Assembly (NCBI GenBank): GCA_029256185.1
Contig: JAQSYI010000024.1
Span: 1-64,000, forward strand
Origin: Paenibacillaceae bacterium
GTDB taxonomy: Bacteria > Bacillota > Bacilli > Paenibacillales > NBRC-103111
Reading direction: 5' to 3'
DNA: 64,000 nucleotides
A program made the translations under genes and the position numbers. Of the stretch, positions 1 through 6,723 are shown one piece after another. How positions within the stretch are numbered: position 1 is the first letter of the stretch; each line of letters opens with the position of its first letter. Below the pieces are notes generated by a model that had not been told where the DNA came from, made no database searches, and was given only the letters and a program-made list of their open reading frames with translations.

Positions 1-3
1 AAA

Positions 4-95
4 CCAGGGAATTCCTGATGATTACACCAGGGAAAAACCGTTGATCATACCAGGGAATTCCCGATGATAATAGCAGGGAATTCTACTTGACAAAA
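4..95. repeat. Four tandem 23-nt degenerate repeats
   Basis: Copies begin at 4, 27, 50 and 73, an exact 23-nt period. Each starts with CCAGGGAA or GCAGGGAA, usually followed by TTC and then a more variable half (GATGAT-like). The array may continue left of the window. The period fits DNA-binding iterons or transposase-type binding sites better than a CRISPR, because there are no separate spacers. It lies just outside the putative island edge at 181. Function unknown. Confidence 0.7.
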
Positions 96-126
96 CACAG
101 GACGACCCCGATCACCTCCATATAGC

Positions 127-163
127 AAAAAAAGCCTCTGACCAATTTCATGGGTCGAGGGCT
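127..163 (-). terminator. Rho-independent terminator, probably the displaced original ssrA terminator
   Basis: On the minus strand an 11-nt stem (arms 153-163 and 133-143, one mismatch and two G-U pairs) is followed by a run of seven U. It lies 18 nt beyond the ssrA 3'-end copy at 181-203, where a terminator would sit if that copy were the end of ssrA. I infer that it ended ssrA before the island inserted. Confidence 0.65.
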
Positions 164-180
164 CACTTTGCGTCTCATTT

Positions 181-203
181 TATGGAGGCGAGGGGAGTCG
201 AAC
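181..203 (-). other. att-like duplicate of the ssrA 3' end (island edge)
   Basis: These 23 bases are identical to 5404-5426, the last bases of the intact tmRNA gene (acceptor and T-arm side), and weak similarity continues a few bases further. tmRNA 3' ends are well-known targets of tyrosine integrases, which leave such a direct repeat at each island end. A GTCTACA motif at 343-349, like three copies near the other end, may be an integrase arm site. Confidence 0.8.
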
Positions 204-462
204 TGTTGTCCTACGGTTCCCCCACTATTTTCGAATGTGTTAAAAAATGACCAAATCCCTTATTTCACGTGGTTTTCGGGCACTTGTTATTTTACTCTGT
301 GTTATTAACATTTGCCGCGTATTACAGTGCATCGGTCTATTTGTCTACACCGTATATACAATAACGGACAGGAATCTTCTTGTATACAACGTTAACTAAC
401 ATGATCGATCCTGCTTATCTTTATAAAAAATAAAAATATACAACCGAGTAATCAAGAGCGTT

Positions 463-1497
463 TTATATTTCAACTGGAATTATATCTAATATTTTCTCTA
501 TTTGATTAATTTTAAATAAAATTTTGTTATTTCCCTCACTTATAAGTTCAGGTAACACACCTGCACTATCAAATGGAAGCATACTAAGCAAAAAAGAGCG
601 ATACCCCGCTAAGTAATTATGTAGCCACGGAAGATTAACCTTCTCTTTCTCACCCATTTTAAAGTGTTCTTTCATTGTAGAAATCAAATCACTTATATTC
701 TTTCCCTTAGACCGTTGGTAGCAATAAATAATTGCGGAAAGACGAGCTGTCTTTTTTCGCGATAATCGTATATCATTTCCTATTACAAAACCATTTAACG
801 AAATTTGATTCTTCACTTTTATCACTTTTTGAGGATTAATACTAAAACCATTTGATTTTAGAATCTTACAAATTCCATTGAAAAAATTTCTTTTTTGAAT
901 AAATAGGCTATCAGATGAAAACAACAAATCATCAACATATCTGCTATATTCTATACCAAACTTTTTGCAATACCTTGAAATTCTAATATCTAAAGGTCTA
1001 AAAAAAATATTAGATAAAACTGGTGATGTTACAGCTCCTTGTGGAAGTTGTCCATTCAGCGTAACAACATTTAACACAAAATCTATTAGTTTCAACTCAG
1101 GATTCACTTCAATGTCGTTGATATAATAGGCCAAAGTATTTCTTAGTTTTTTTTCTTTGATATTACTAAAAAAATCTTTAATATCCAATCTTAAATAAAA
1201 TTTTTTATTTTTATGTATTGCTAAATAATCAAAGTATGACTTACCTTTGACGTACCCATAAGCATGATTTGAAAGTGGAATATAGTCAAAAAAGTTGTTT
1301 TTTAACTGTCGTTGAATTTTATATAAAATATGGTCACTTTCAATACATTGAAGTGTTCTTGTACCTTGTTTTTTCTTTTGTACTTTTTTCTCAAAATAAG
1401 CATCAGATATTTTTTTCTCTTTCAATTCTTCTATATATTTAGTAATATTTGTTCTAATTACTCTACTCTCAAATTTTAGCAAGTTTTCTATATGCAA
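463..1497 (-). CDS. Retron-type reverse transcriptase (TTG start)
   Basis: This is the RNA-directed DNA polymerase that would copy the msd part of the neighbouring noncoding RNA into msDNA. Visible motifs, numbered from the TTG start: LRLDIKDFF near 102-110 (catalytic Asp), LPQGAVTSP at 151-159, and YVDD at 187-190. The retron NAxxH and VTG signatures appear only in altered form (YLAIH; LNG at 234-236). The length of 344 aa suits a retron RT. A GTG at 1614 would add 39 residues, but that stretch is the 3' part of the RNA and includes the a2 repeat. The TTG at 1497 has AGGAG eight bases upstream. The gene is AT-rich, unlike the host genes, and lies downstream of the effector in the same direction. 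Confidence 0.88.
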   Translation of the reverse strand: MHIENLLKFESRVIRTNITKYIEELKEKKISDAYFEKKVQKKKQGTRTLQCIESDHILYKIQRQLKNNFFDYIPLSNHAYGYVKGKSYFDYLAIHKNKKFYLRLDIKDFFSNIKEKKLRNTLAYYINDIEVNPELKLIDFVLNVVTLNGQLPQGAVTSPVLSNIFFRPLDIRISRYCKKFGIEYSRYVDDLLFSSDSLFIQKRNFFNGICKILKSNGFSINPQKVIKVKNQISLNGFVIGNDIRLSRKKTARLSAIIYCYQRSKGKNISDLISTMKEHFKMGEKEKVNLPWLHNYLAGYRSFLLSMLPFDSAGVLPELISEGNNKILFKINQIEKILDIIPVEI

Positions 1498-1513
1498 TTG
1501 AATTTCTCCTAAA

Positions 1514-1756
1514 AAAGTATAAGGGTAAGTACATCCTAGAACCTTGAAATTAATAATTCCACGCCAATAATAGCGAATAACAACCTCGCGGATAATTAGC
1601 AGGCATAATACCACGGATTTTTCCCCTAGACCGCTAATGGAACGTTACAAGAGATTTTCAGTTTCTTGATAGCGGGGAATGAAATAACCGTCATCGTGGC
1701 ATCCATAGTCCAGAAGAAAAGACCATATCAGATTTTACTACTTACCCTTAACTTTT
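1514..1756 (-). ncRNA. Retron msr-msd noncoding RNA
   Basis: It fills the gap between effector and RT. A perfect 12-nt inverted repeat, TAAGGGTAAGTA (minus strand, 1750-1739) against TACTTACCCTTA (1531-1520), extends by another ACTTTT pairing across a one-base bulge. This is the a1/a2 stem expected at the ends of retron RNA. A G directly after a1 (1738) is a candidate branch nucleotide. Between the repeats are further hairpins: CCGCTA/TAGCGG enclosing CAAGA/TCTTG, an outer CCACG/CGTGG, and CCGCG/CGTGG nearer a2. The RT ribosome binding site begins just after a2. The branch site and the msr/msd boundary are inferred. Confidence 0.82.
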
Positions 1757-1764
1757 ATATTATT

Positions 1765-3804
1765 TTACAACATTTTCTCTAAACAGACAATTACATTCCC
1801 AAGTTCAGTAAATTTGGATATAAATATATTTCTGTTCAAAAAAAGATCCTCTGTTTTATTAATAGTTAACTTTTTCTCAAAAAACCAATTAATAAATAAT
1901 GTAACCCAACCACTTGTTTTATCTTCAAAATCAATATTAGTTTTCTTTAGTTCACTACGTATTTCTTTGATCTGTTCAAAAATTGCTAAAAAATCATTAT
2001 TCTTATTGGCATCGTCTTTCTTTTTACTTTCATTTTCTCCATTTAACCAGTGAGTTTTACCAAAAAAGATTACTCTAAAAAAACTAGTCTTCTGGATTTC
2101 ACTTTCCAATTGATTATATAAGTTTTTAAATTTCGCATCATTCCATTCGTGTTCCGTTAACCATTCATAAAATATCTCATAGTTCTCATCATTAATTAAG
2201 GCACCTTCAATTGTCGTTTCTAGTGGAAAAAAATTATACTGCACATAATATCTTTGTATTAATTCTATCAGTTCTATTCTTTGCTGATTATTTTGAAAAC
2301 AAAGGCCCGTTGAATCAATCTCATACCTGTTATTTTTCAGCCTTTCCATTATTTGGTTTCTAGTTACAAATGTGTCAATAAACTTACTTTTATAATGGTA
2401 TCGCTCACGTTTCTTTATGTACTCATCCTTCATTACATTTAAATAATCACTACCCGTTATACTAAATCTCTTGGTTTTTGGCGAATAGCTAAGTAATTTA
2501 TCTAAGTCTAATAAAACTAAATATTTAATTTTCGATTTTCTATCACTTGGATTAACTAACTGTAGTTTATCATCTTTACCATCAAAAGAATAAATATCAA
2601 CTTTTGAAATCTTAGGAAATAAAAGTTTGATATACTTGTTTTTAAATAATTCCATCTCAGTATCGCCTTCTACAAATAGACAGACCTCAGAAAAAAATAG
2701 TGATGCCTCATTATCAGTTAGAAGTTTATATTTCTTCTGTTTAAACCCATTAATTTTAGTTACACAAGTTTTATTAAACATTGAATTGTTTGTAATATGA
2801 AACATGCTGTATTTTTCATTCTCGAGTATTATATTTTTAGCAAATGCAGGTGAGTGAGTTGAAAAAATCCATTTTGTCTTATTGTACCCTTGTTGTTCTC
2901 GTATTCCTCTAACAAACTCCTCAATTTTTTTCATATGAAGATGTAATTCAGGTTCATCCAACATAATTAAAGGAGTAGCGAAATGTTTGTATTCAAACAA
3001 TTTTAATATTATGTTTATGTACAATTTCATATATGTATATGAGTTCATTCCGTATGACCCAATCTTTAAACTATGTGTATCATAATTAAAGTTTTTCCCA
3101 CCAATTTGAAGTTGAATGATCTGACTTATCTTTTCGAATACATGTGTTCTTTGAATCTTAATATCCGATTTTTCAAAAATATCAAGGATACTTTCGATCA
3201 CTTTTTGATAGTTGTCTTCTTCTGAATCTCCGAAAACTCCTTTTATACTCTGGTTGATATTAATTTTCTGTCTAAACGGGGCAATAGAACCAATAACTCC
3301 CCAAATTGAATCCCAATTATACAAATCAATATCTCTCGATTCCAAGAAGAAAATTGGAAATCTTAAAGAGATAAATGATCTGAACTCGTAGTCCTCGATA
3401 TTCCAAACTAAAGTTCTATTCTTGTTATATTTCAAGGATAACAACACTTTATTATTCCGAGAATATTTTTCAGAATAATAATCGATTTTTTCGAACAATT
3501 CATTCGTTGGTTCAAAAAAATCAAATATGGAATTACTCTTTATTTTGCTAGTTTTATTTATTAAATCTGTTAGGTCAAATTCAACTGTTATTTCTAACTC
3601 ATCGTTGTAAGGATTACTTTTAGAAAACATCGACTCGTCATACATTTCTTTTGTAAGATTGACATAAAAAAAATTAAGACTTTTCATAATGTTTGACTTT
3701 CCAACATTGTTAGTTCCAATGAGGCAATTAACTTTTTCCCTCAAATTTATCTCCATTAACTCAATAGACTTACAATTTTTGATTATCAGTTTTATTATAG
3801 ACAC
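1765..3804 (-). CDS. OLD-family ATPase-TOPRIM nuclease, likely retron effector
   Basis: 679 aa. The N-terminal ABC-type ATPase has Walker A GTNNVGKS (30-37), a Walker B/signature block IMLDEPELH (280-288) and a STHSP switch (315-319). A TOPRIM domain follows, with FVEGDTE (377-383) and LLDLD (431-435), the acidic residues that bind metal in OLD nucleases. ATPase-TOPRIM effectors are known from a class of retrons that includes Eco8, where the msDNA-RT complex is thought to hold the nuclease in check until phage infection. GTG start with AAAGGAGAG upstream. It reads into the retron RNA and RT, consistent with one transcript. The anti-phage role is inferred from family and context. Confidence 0.87.
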   Translation of the reverse strand: MSIIKLIIKNCKSIELMEINLREKVNCLIGTNNVGKSNIMKSLNFFYVNLTKEMYDESMFSKSNPYNDELEITVEFDLTDLINKTSKIKSNSIFDFFEPTNELFEKIDYYSEKYSRNNKVLLSLKYNKNRTLVWNIEDYEFRSFISLRFPIFFLESRDIDLYNWDSIWGVIGSIAPFRQKININQSIKGVFGDSEEDNYQKVIESILDIFEKSDIKIQRTHVFEKISQIIQLQIGGKNFNYDTHSLKIGSYGMNSYTYMKLYINIILKLFEYKHFATPLIMLDEPELHLHMKKIEEFVRGIREQQGYNKTKWIFSTHSPAFAKNIILENEKYSMFHITNNSMFNKTCVTKINGFKQKKYKLLTDNEASLFFSEVCLFVEGDTEMELFKNKYIKLLFPKISKVDIYSFDGKDDKLQLVNPSDRKSKIKYLVLLDLDKLLSYSPKTKRFSITGSDYLNVMKDEYIKKRERYHYKSKFIDTFVTRNQIMERLKNNRYEIDSTGLCFQNNQQRIELIELIQRYYVQYNFFPLETTIEGALINDENYEIFYEWLTEHEWNDAKFKNLYNQLESEIQKTSFFRVIFFGKTHWLNGENESKKKDDANKNNDFLAIFEQIKEIRSELKKTNIDFEDKTSGWVTLFINWFFEKKLTINKTEDLFLNRNIFISKFTELGNVIVCLEKML

Positions 3805-3881
3805 TGTAGACTCTCCTTTACCAAAGACACACTAACAATAATAATTAGAGACTGGGTTTAGTTCATAGTCCGATTATTTCA

Positions 3882-3887
3882 ATTATA
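3882..3887 (-). promoter_or_regulatory. Candidate -10 box for the retron operon
   Basis: A perfect TATAAT on the minus strand lies about 80 nt before the GTG start of the effector, in the gap after the truncated peptidase gene. I see no convincing -35 at the usual distance. Confidence 0.35.
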
Positions 3888-3919
3888 TAGTATTTAGGAT
3901 ACCATATTCTATGCTTAGC

Positions 3920-4570
3920 TTAACATATTGCTGTTAATTCCTTGGGCGTTAGTCGTTCATACCAATAAGTAGATAAACAAACAAAATGGTTTCCTTTTCT
4001 AAAAAGTGGTTTGAGTATTGCAAATCCAGCATTGTTACTTCTATCATAAGTATATAAGTCGACACTATTTATCTTTGCGCTATAGCATAAACTCTGAAAT
4101 TTTTTTGCAAGAAAATCATCCATAGTATGTAATTTACAATTATATTCCTTTAGAATATATTTTCTAAATGTAAATAGGTTGTACAAATTTCTAAATGGAT
4201 TAATGAATGGTTCTATTAGCTCTTTAGTAATACTTTTTCTCTCATCACTTGAATTTTGAATGTGAAAGATAAATTGAACCGGATTCAGTTTTATCTCAAT
4301 TTCAGTAATTGCTGGAGAAATAATATTACTCCAAGAAAATCCTACAGAGAAGCAAAAAAAGGTTATAACGAGTTTATAAAACATGTTTACATCTACACTA
4401 AAAATGAAAGGAAGTATTAGACTTGGTAGAGATAGCACCATAAATATTTTGAAAATTTCCCACTTACCATTTCCATACAACTTATCTCGTGATAACCGAT
4501 ATAATTTAATAGCTCTTCCAAACCCTACAAAACTTCCAATAAGAAAACTAATCGAATATAACAATGGCAT
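3920..4570 (-). pseudogene. Truncated M48-type membrane peptidase
   Basis: The predicted 216 aa begin with two or three hydrophobic segments (about residues 4-20, 45-65 and 70-90) and end in YERLTPKELTAIC. In M48/Ste24 peptidases the segment LTxxEL is followed within a few residues by the zinc motif HExxH. Here a stop codon arrives exactly there, and none of the three frames downstream restores HExxH. The start at 4570 is preceded by GGAAGGTGA; an in-frame start at 4585 has no better site. It lies 115 nt ahead of the retron effector on the same strand. It may be a decayed gene, or a truncated protein kept for another role; the sequence cannot decide. Confidence 0.6.
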
Positions 4571-5373
4571 AAATTCACCTTCCATCCTATCCTGATACCA
4601 TATTTTATCACGCCAGGTTAAACTCGCGAAACTCTTGATTATTTGTTAACGTCTCTCATTCATCGTTTTTGAATCTCACTTTTCTTTTGCAAAGCCATCA
4701 ATTTCATATCCCTATTCTCGTGTCCGTACAACTCTAACTTTGTCGATGAAGCGCTGTGTCCAATTGTAAGCCTCTTAAATATCAATACCATACTGTTGAT
4801 TATTTTGGTTCGGTAGAGCCACTTGGTTTATGAGTGAGAACCATGTGTTTATGATCATCGGGATTCCCCCCGAAAAAGCGTGGGGTACTACAGAAGATAA
4901 TTTCCAGTAACATAGACATGGTTTACATGGAGTGGCGGGCATGATAGGCACCATGTCAACCGTGTCGTCAATTTCCAGCTACAGACGATTTTATGGGTAA
5001 CCTAACATGATTTTTATGGGGAAATTAGCTTGCTACAATACAACCATGCTGTTAATGAAATAGAGCCACCCTCTCAGAGTGGAAGCCCCTGTAAATGTAA
5101 GCCAGTCAAGGCCGCGAAGCGTTTATTTTAACCTTGATGGCGACTTGCTCTTGCAATCCCCCAGCAGACCCTTGCTGGGCTGCCACACGGCGAGTGAGGG
5201 GTGCAGAGGAGTTGGGCCCTTGCGTCTCCCATTAAGGGGACGCAAGGGGCCATTAATACGCTGACTCTATTTGAAATCTTCTCATGCAGACAATATGTCT
5301 ACAACAATTCCTTAAAAATGTCACTCAAGTATCTCTCGTCTACAATCCGTCTACAAAACTTCAAATGAACAGC
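4571..5373. other. Gene-poor AT-rich then GC-richer island segment
   Basis: I see no complete gene in these 800 bases. A plus-strand open frame without a clear start (5006-5131, ending KPVKAAKRLF) could be the tail of a lost coding region. A strong hairpin (arms 5214-5230 and 5236-5251, about 15 pairs with small bulges) has no T-run on either side. A smaller one (CCAGCA/TGCTGG) lies near 5160-5178. No integrase or transposase is recognisable. Confidence 0.4.
5297..5355 (+). repeat. Three GTCTACA direct repeats near the ssrA att site
   Basis: GTCTACA occurs at 5297-5303, 5338-5344 and 5349-5355, 50-110 nt from the att repeat. One more copy lies near the other island end at 343-349. Short direct repeats flanking a core site are typical arm-binding sites of tyrosine integrases. 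The link is an inference, since no integrase gene is present. Confidence 0.4.
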
Positions 5374-5401
5374 AAAAAACCCGCTATTTCAGCGGGTTTT
5401 T
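5374..5401 (-). terminator. Terminator of ssrA
   Basis: AAAACCCGCT (5376-5385) pairs perfectly with AGCGGGTTTT (5391-5400) around a 5-nt loop. The A-rich left flank gives a U-run on the minus strand. It works in principle in both directions. It begins just past the tmRNA 3' end and would have been brought in by the island. Confidence 0.85.
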
Positions 5402-5403
5402 CC

Positions 5404-5426
5404 TATGGAGGCGAGGGGAGTCGAAC
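5404..5426 (-). other. att repeat at the intact ssrA 3' end
   Basis: This is the second copy of the 23-bp repeat found at 181-203. It overlaps the last 21 bases of the tmRNA gene, so insertion restores a complete tmRNA while moving the old downstream sequence about 5.2 kb away. Confidence 0.8.
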
Positions 5427-5766
5427 CCCTGTCCGAAGATCACGCCACATAAGCTTCTACGGGTGTAGTCACAGTTTTGATGTCACCCGAGCGACGCCCC
5501 GTAACCGGCTTCGCGTTGGGTCAGCCTGATTGTCTTCTTCAGCACACCCCAGGCGGAGATGTGACAGCGTATCCCACTAAAGTTGAGCCCCTATCCCGCC
5601 ACATGGGCGATGGAAGGTAGGAGCCTGGTGACCGTTATTAGGCGGCCAGAGCCAGAGTTGGTTGTTGTTTGCCGTTTAATAGGCTTTCCGCGTTATTAAA
5701 GTGGACACAGCCCCACTACCCGCTACTCACGCTCGTACTATCCCCGTCGAATCCAAGAACGCCCCC
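5406..5766 (-). ncRNA. ssrA: Transfer-messenger RNA (tmRNA)
   Basis: The 5' end GGGGGCGTTCTTGGATTCGA and the 3' end GTTCGACTCCCCTCGCCTCC form the alanyl-tRNA-like acceptor and T-arm; the 7-bp acceptor includes one G-U pair. CCA is not encoded. The tag frame (5641-5673) reads GKQQPTLALAA followed by two stop codons. The end matches the ALAA degron typical of Bacillota tags. With SmpB the RNA rescues stalled ribosomes and marks the unfinished protein for proteolysis by ClpXP and related proteases. smpB and rnr lie directly upstream on the same strand, a usual arrangement. Confidence 0.95.
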
Positions 5767-6081
5767 GTGTAAAAAAGGGGAACATATCCGCCAAACCGGA
5801 GGCCGCAATCAGCAGCTAAATGCTTTGCTTCAATGACAGCGCCGTGTCTGCCCGGATCATCCGTTGGATCAAGTGTAAGCCAAGTGCTAATCACGCCAAT
5901 CATCAGCGCGATGTACAACTAGTATAACACAGCCATGCCGCTTGCGCTAAACTTCTTGGTGGAAATCCCGCCTGCTGCTGGCTGTAATGCCAATACTGCA
6001 AAACTGAACTCAGATTGCCTTCGCACAAAACCGCTTGCTCAACAACAGAAGCCATGCTTCTGCCGCTGTCCCTACTCACAG
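5767..6081 (-). other. smpB-ssrA intergenic region, probable ssrA promoter
   Basis: No gene is supported here; short open frames overlap the tmRNA. An extended -10 (TGTTATACT on the minus strand, around 5931-5939) is the best promoter candidate, giving a precursor that would need 5' processing. A weaker pair (TTGCGG, 16 nt, TATGTT) lies near 5785-5812. Confidence 0.3.
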
Positions 6082-6561
6082 TTACCTTGCCACCTTCTGC
6101 TTCTCTCTAAGTGCCCGCTGGATATCGCGGTCAGCATCACGCTTCGCGGCGGTGTCCCGCTTGTCGTAGAGCTTCTTGCCGCGGCCCAGGCCGATCAGCA
6201 GCTTGGCATAGCCGTTGCGGACGTAGATCTTCAGAGGCACCAAGGTGTAGCCATCCCGCTTGGATTCCCCCAACAGCTTGTGAATCTGCGTCTTATGCAG
6301 CAGCAGCTTCCGGGCTCTTGTGGGATCTGACGGATTATGGCGGTTGCCTTCCTCAAAGGGACTGATATGCATATTGTGAATGAAGGCTTCCCCGTTCCGG
6401 ATCGTAGCGAAGCTGTCAGAGACATTAGCCTTGCCCCGGCGGAGCGACTTGATCTCCGTTCCAGTCAGCACCAGCCCGCATTCATAGGTCTCTTCGATAA
6501 AATAATCGTGAGAGGCTTTCTTATTCTGGGCCAGCACCTTGTTTTCACTCTTCTTGCCCAT
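6082..6561 (-). CDS. smpB: SsrA-binding protein SmpB
   Basis: 159 aa, normal family length. The sequence shows the conserved SmpB core: HDYFIEETYECGLVLTGTEIKSLR near the N-terminus, then an SFATIRNGEAFIHNMHISPF segment, and the basic C-terminal tail rich in Lys and Arg that enters the empty mRNA channel. SmpB binds the tRNA-like half of tmRNA and delivers it to ribosomes stalled on broken messages. The gene follows rnr and precedes ssrA, so the rescue RNA, its partner protein and the exonuclease that degrades the defective message are encoded side by side. Confidence 0.97.
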   Translation of the reverse strand: MGKKSENKVLAQNKKASHDYFIEETYECGLVLTGTEIKSLRRGKANVSDSFATIRNGEAFIHNMHISPFEEGNRHNPSDPTRARKLLLHKTQIHKLLGESKRDGYTLVPLKIYVRNGYAKLLIGLGRGKKLYDKRDTAAKRDADRDIQRALREKQKVAR

Positions 6562-6723
6562 TAGCGCTCACTCCCTCACCGGTCCGTCAGCCGGCAAGAG
6601 GCGGCGGATCCTGATAGCGGCTGCACAATGGCATGTATCCCACACCAAATGCACCCAGGAGCTAATTGTAGCAACTCCGCCGCCAGAAATCAAGATTCCA
6701 CCGCCCGCTAATCACAGCTATAC

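Noticed and set aside
4..95. CRISPR array
   Set aside because: The units are contiguous 23-mers that differ from one another along their whole length; there are no constant repeats separated by unique spacers and no cas genes.
1498..1614. N-terminal 39 residues of the RT read from a GTG
   Set aside because: The DNA forms the 3' side of the retron RNA and contains a2; a better start with a proper RBS lies downstream.
3920..4570. Active M48 peptidase
   Set aside because: The zinc-binding HExxH is missing because of a stop codon; the product could not be a peptidase of this family.
5727..5918. Small protein gene beside ssrA
   Set aside because: It overlaps the 5' end of the tmRNA and has no homology or ribosome binding site that I can recognise.
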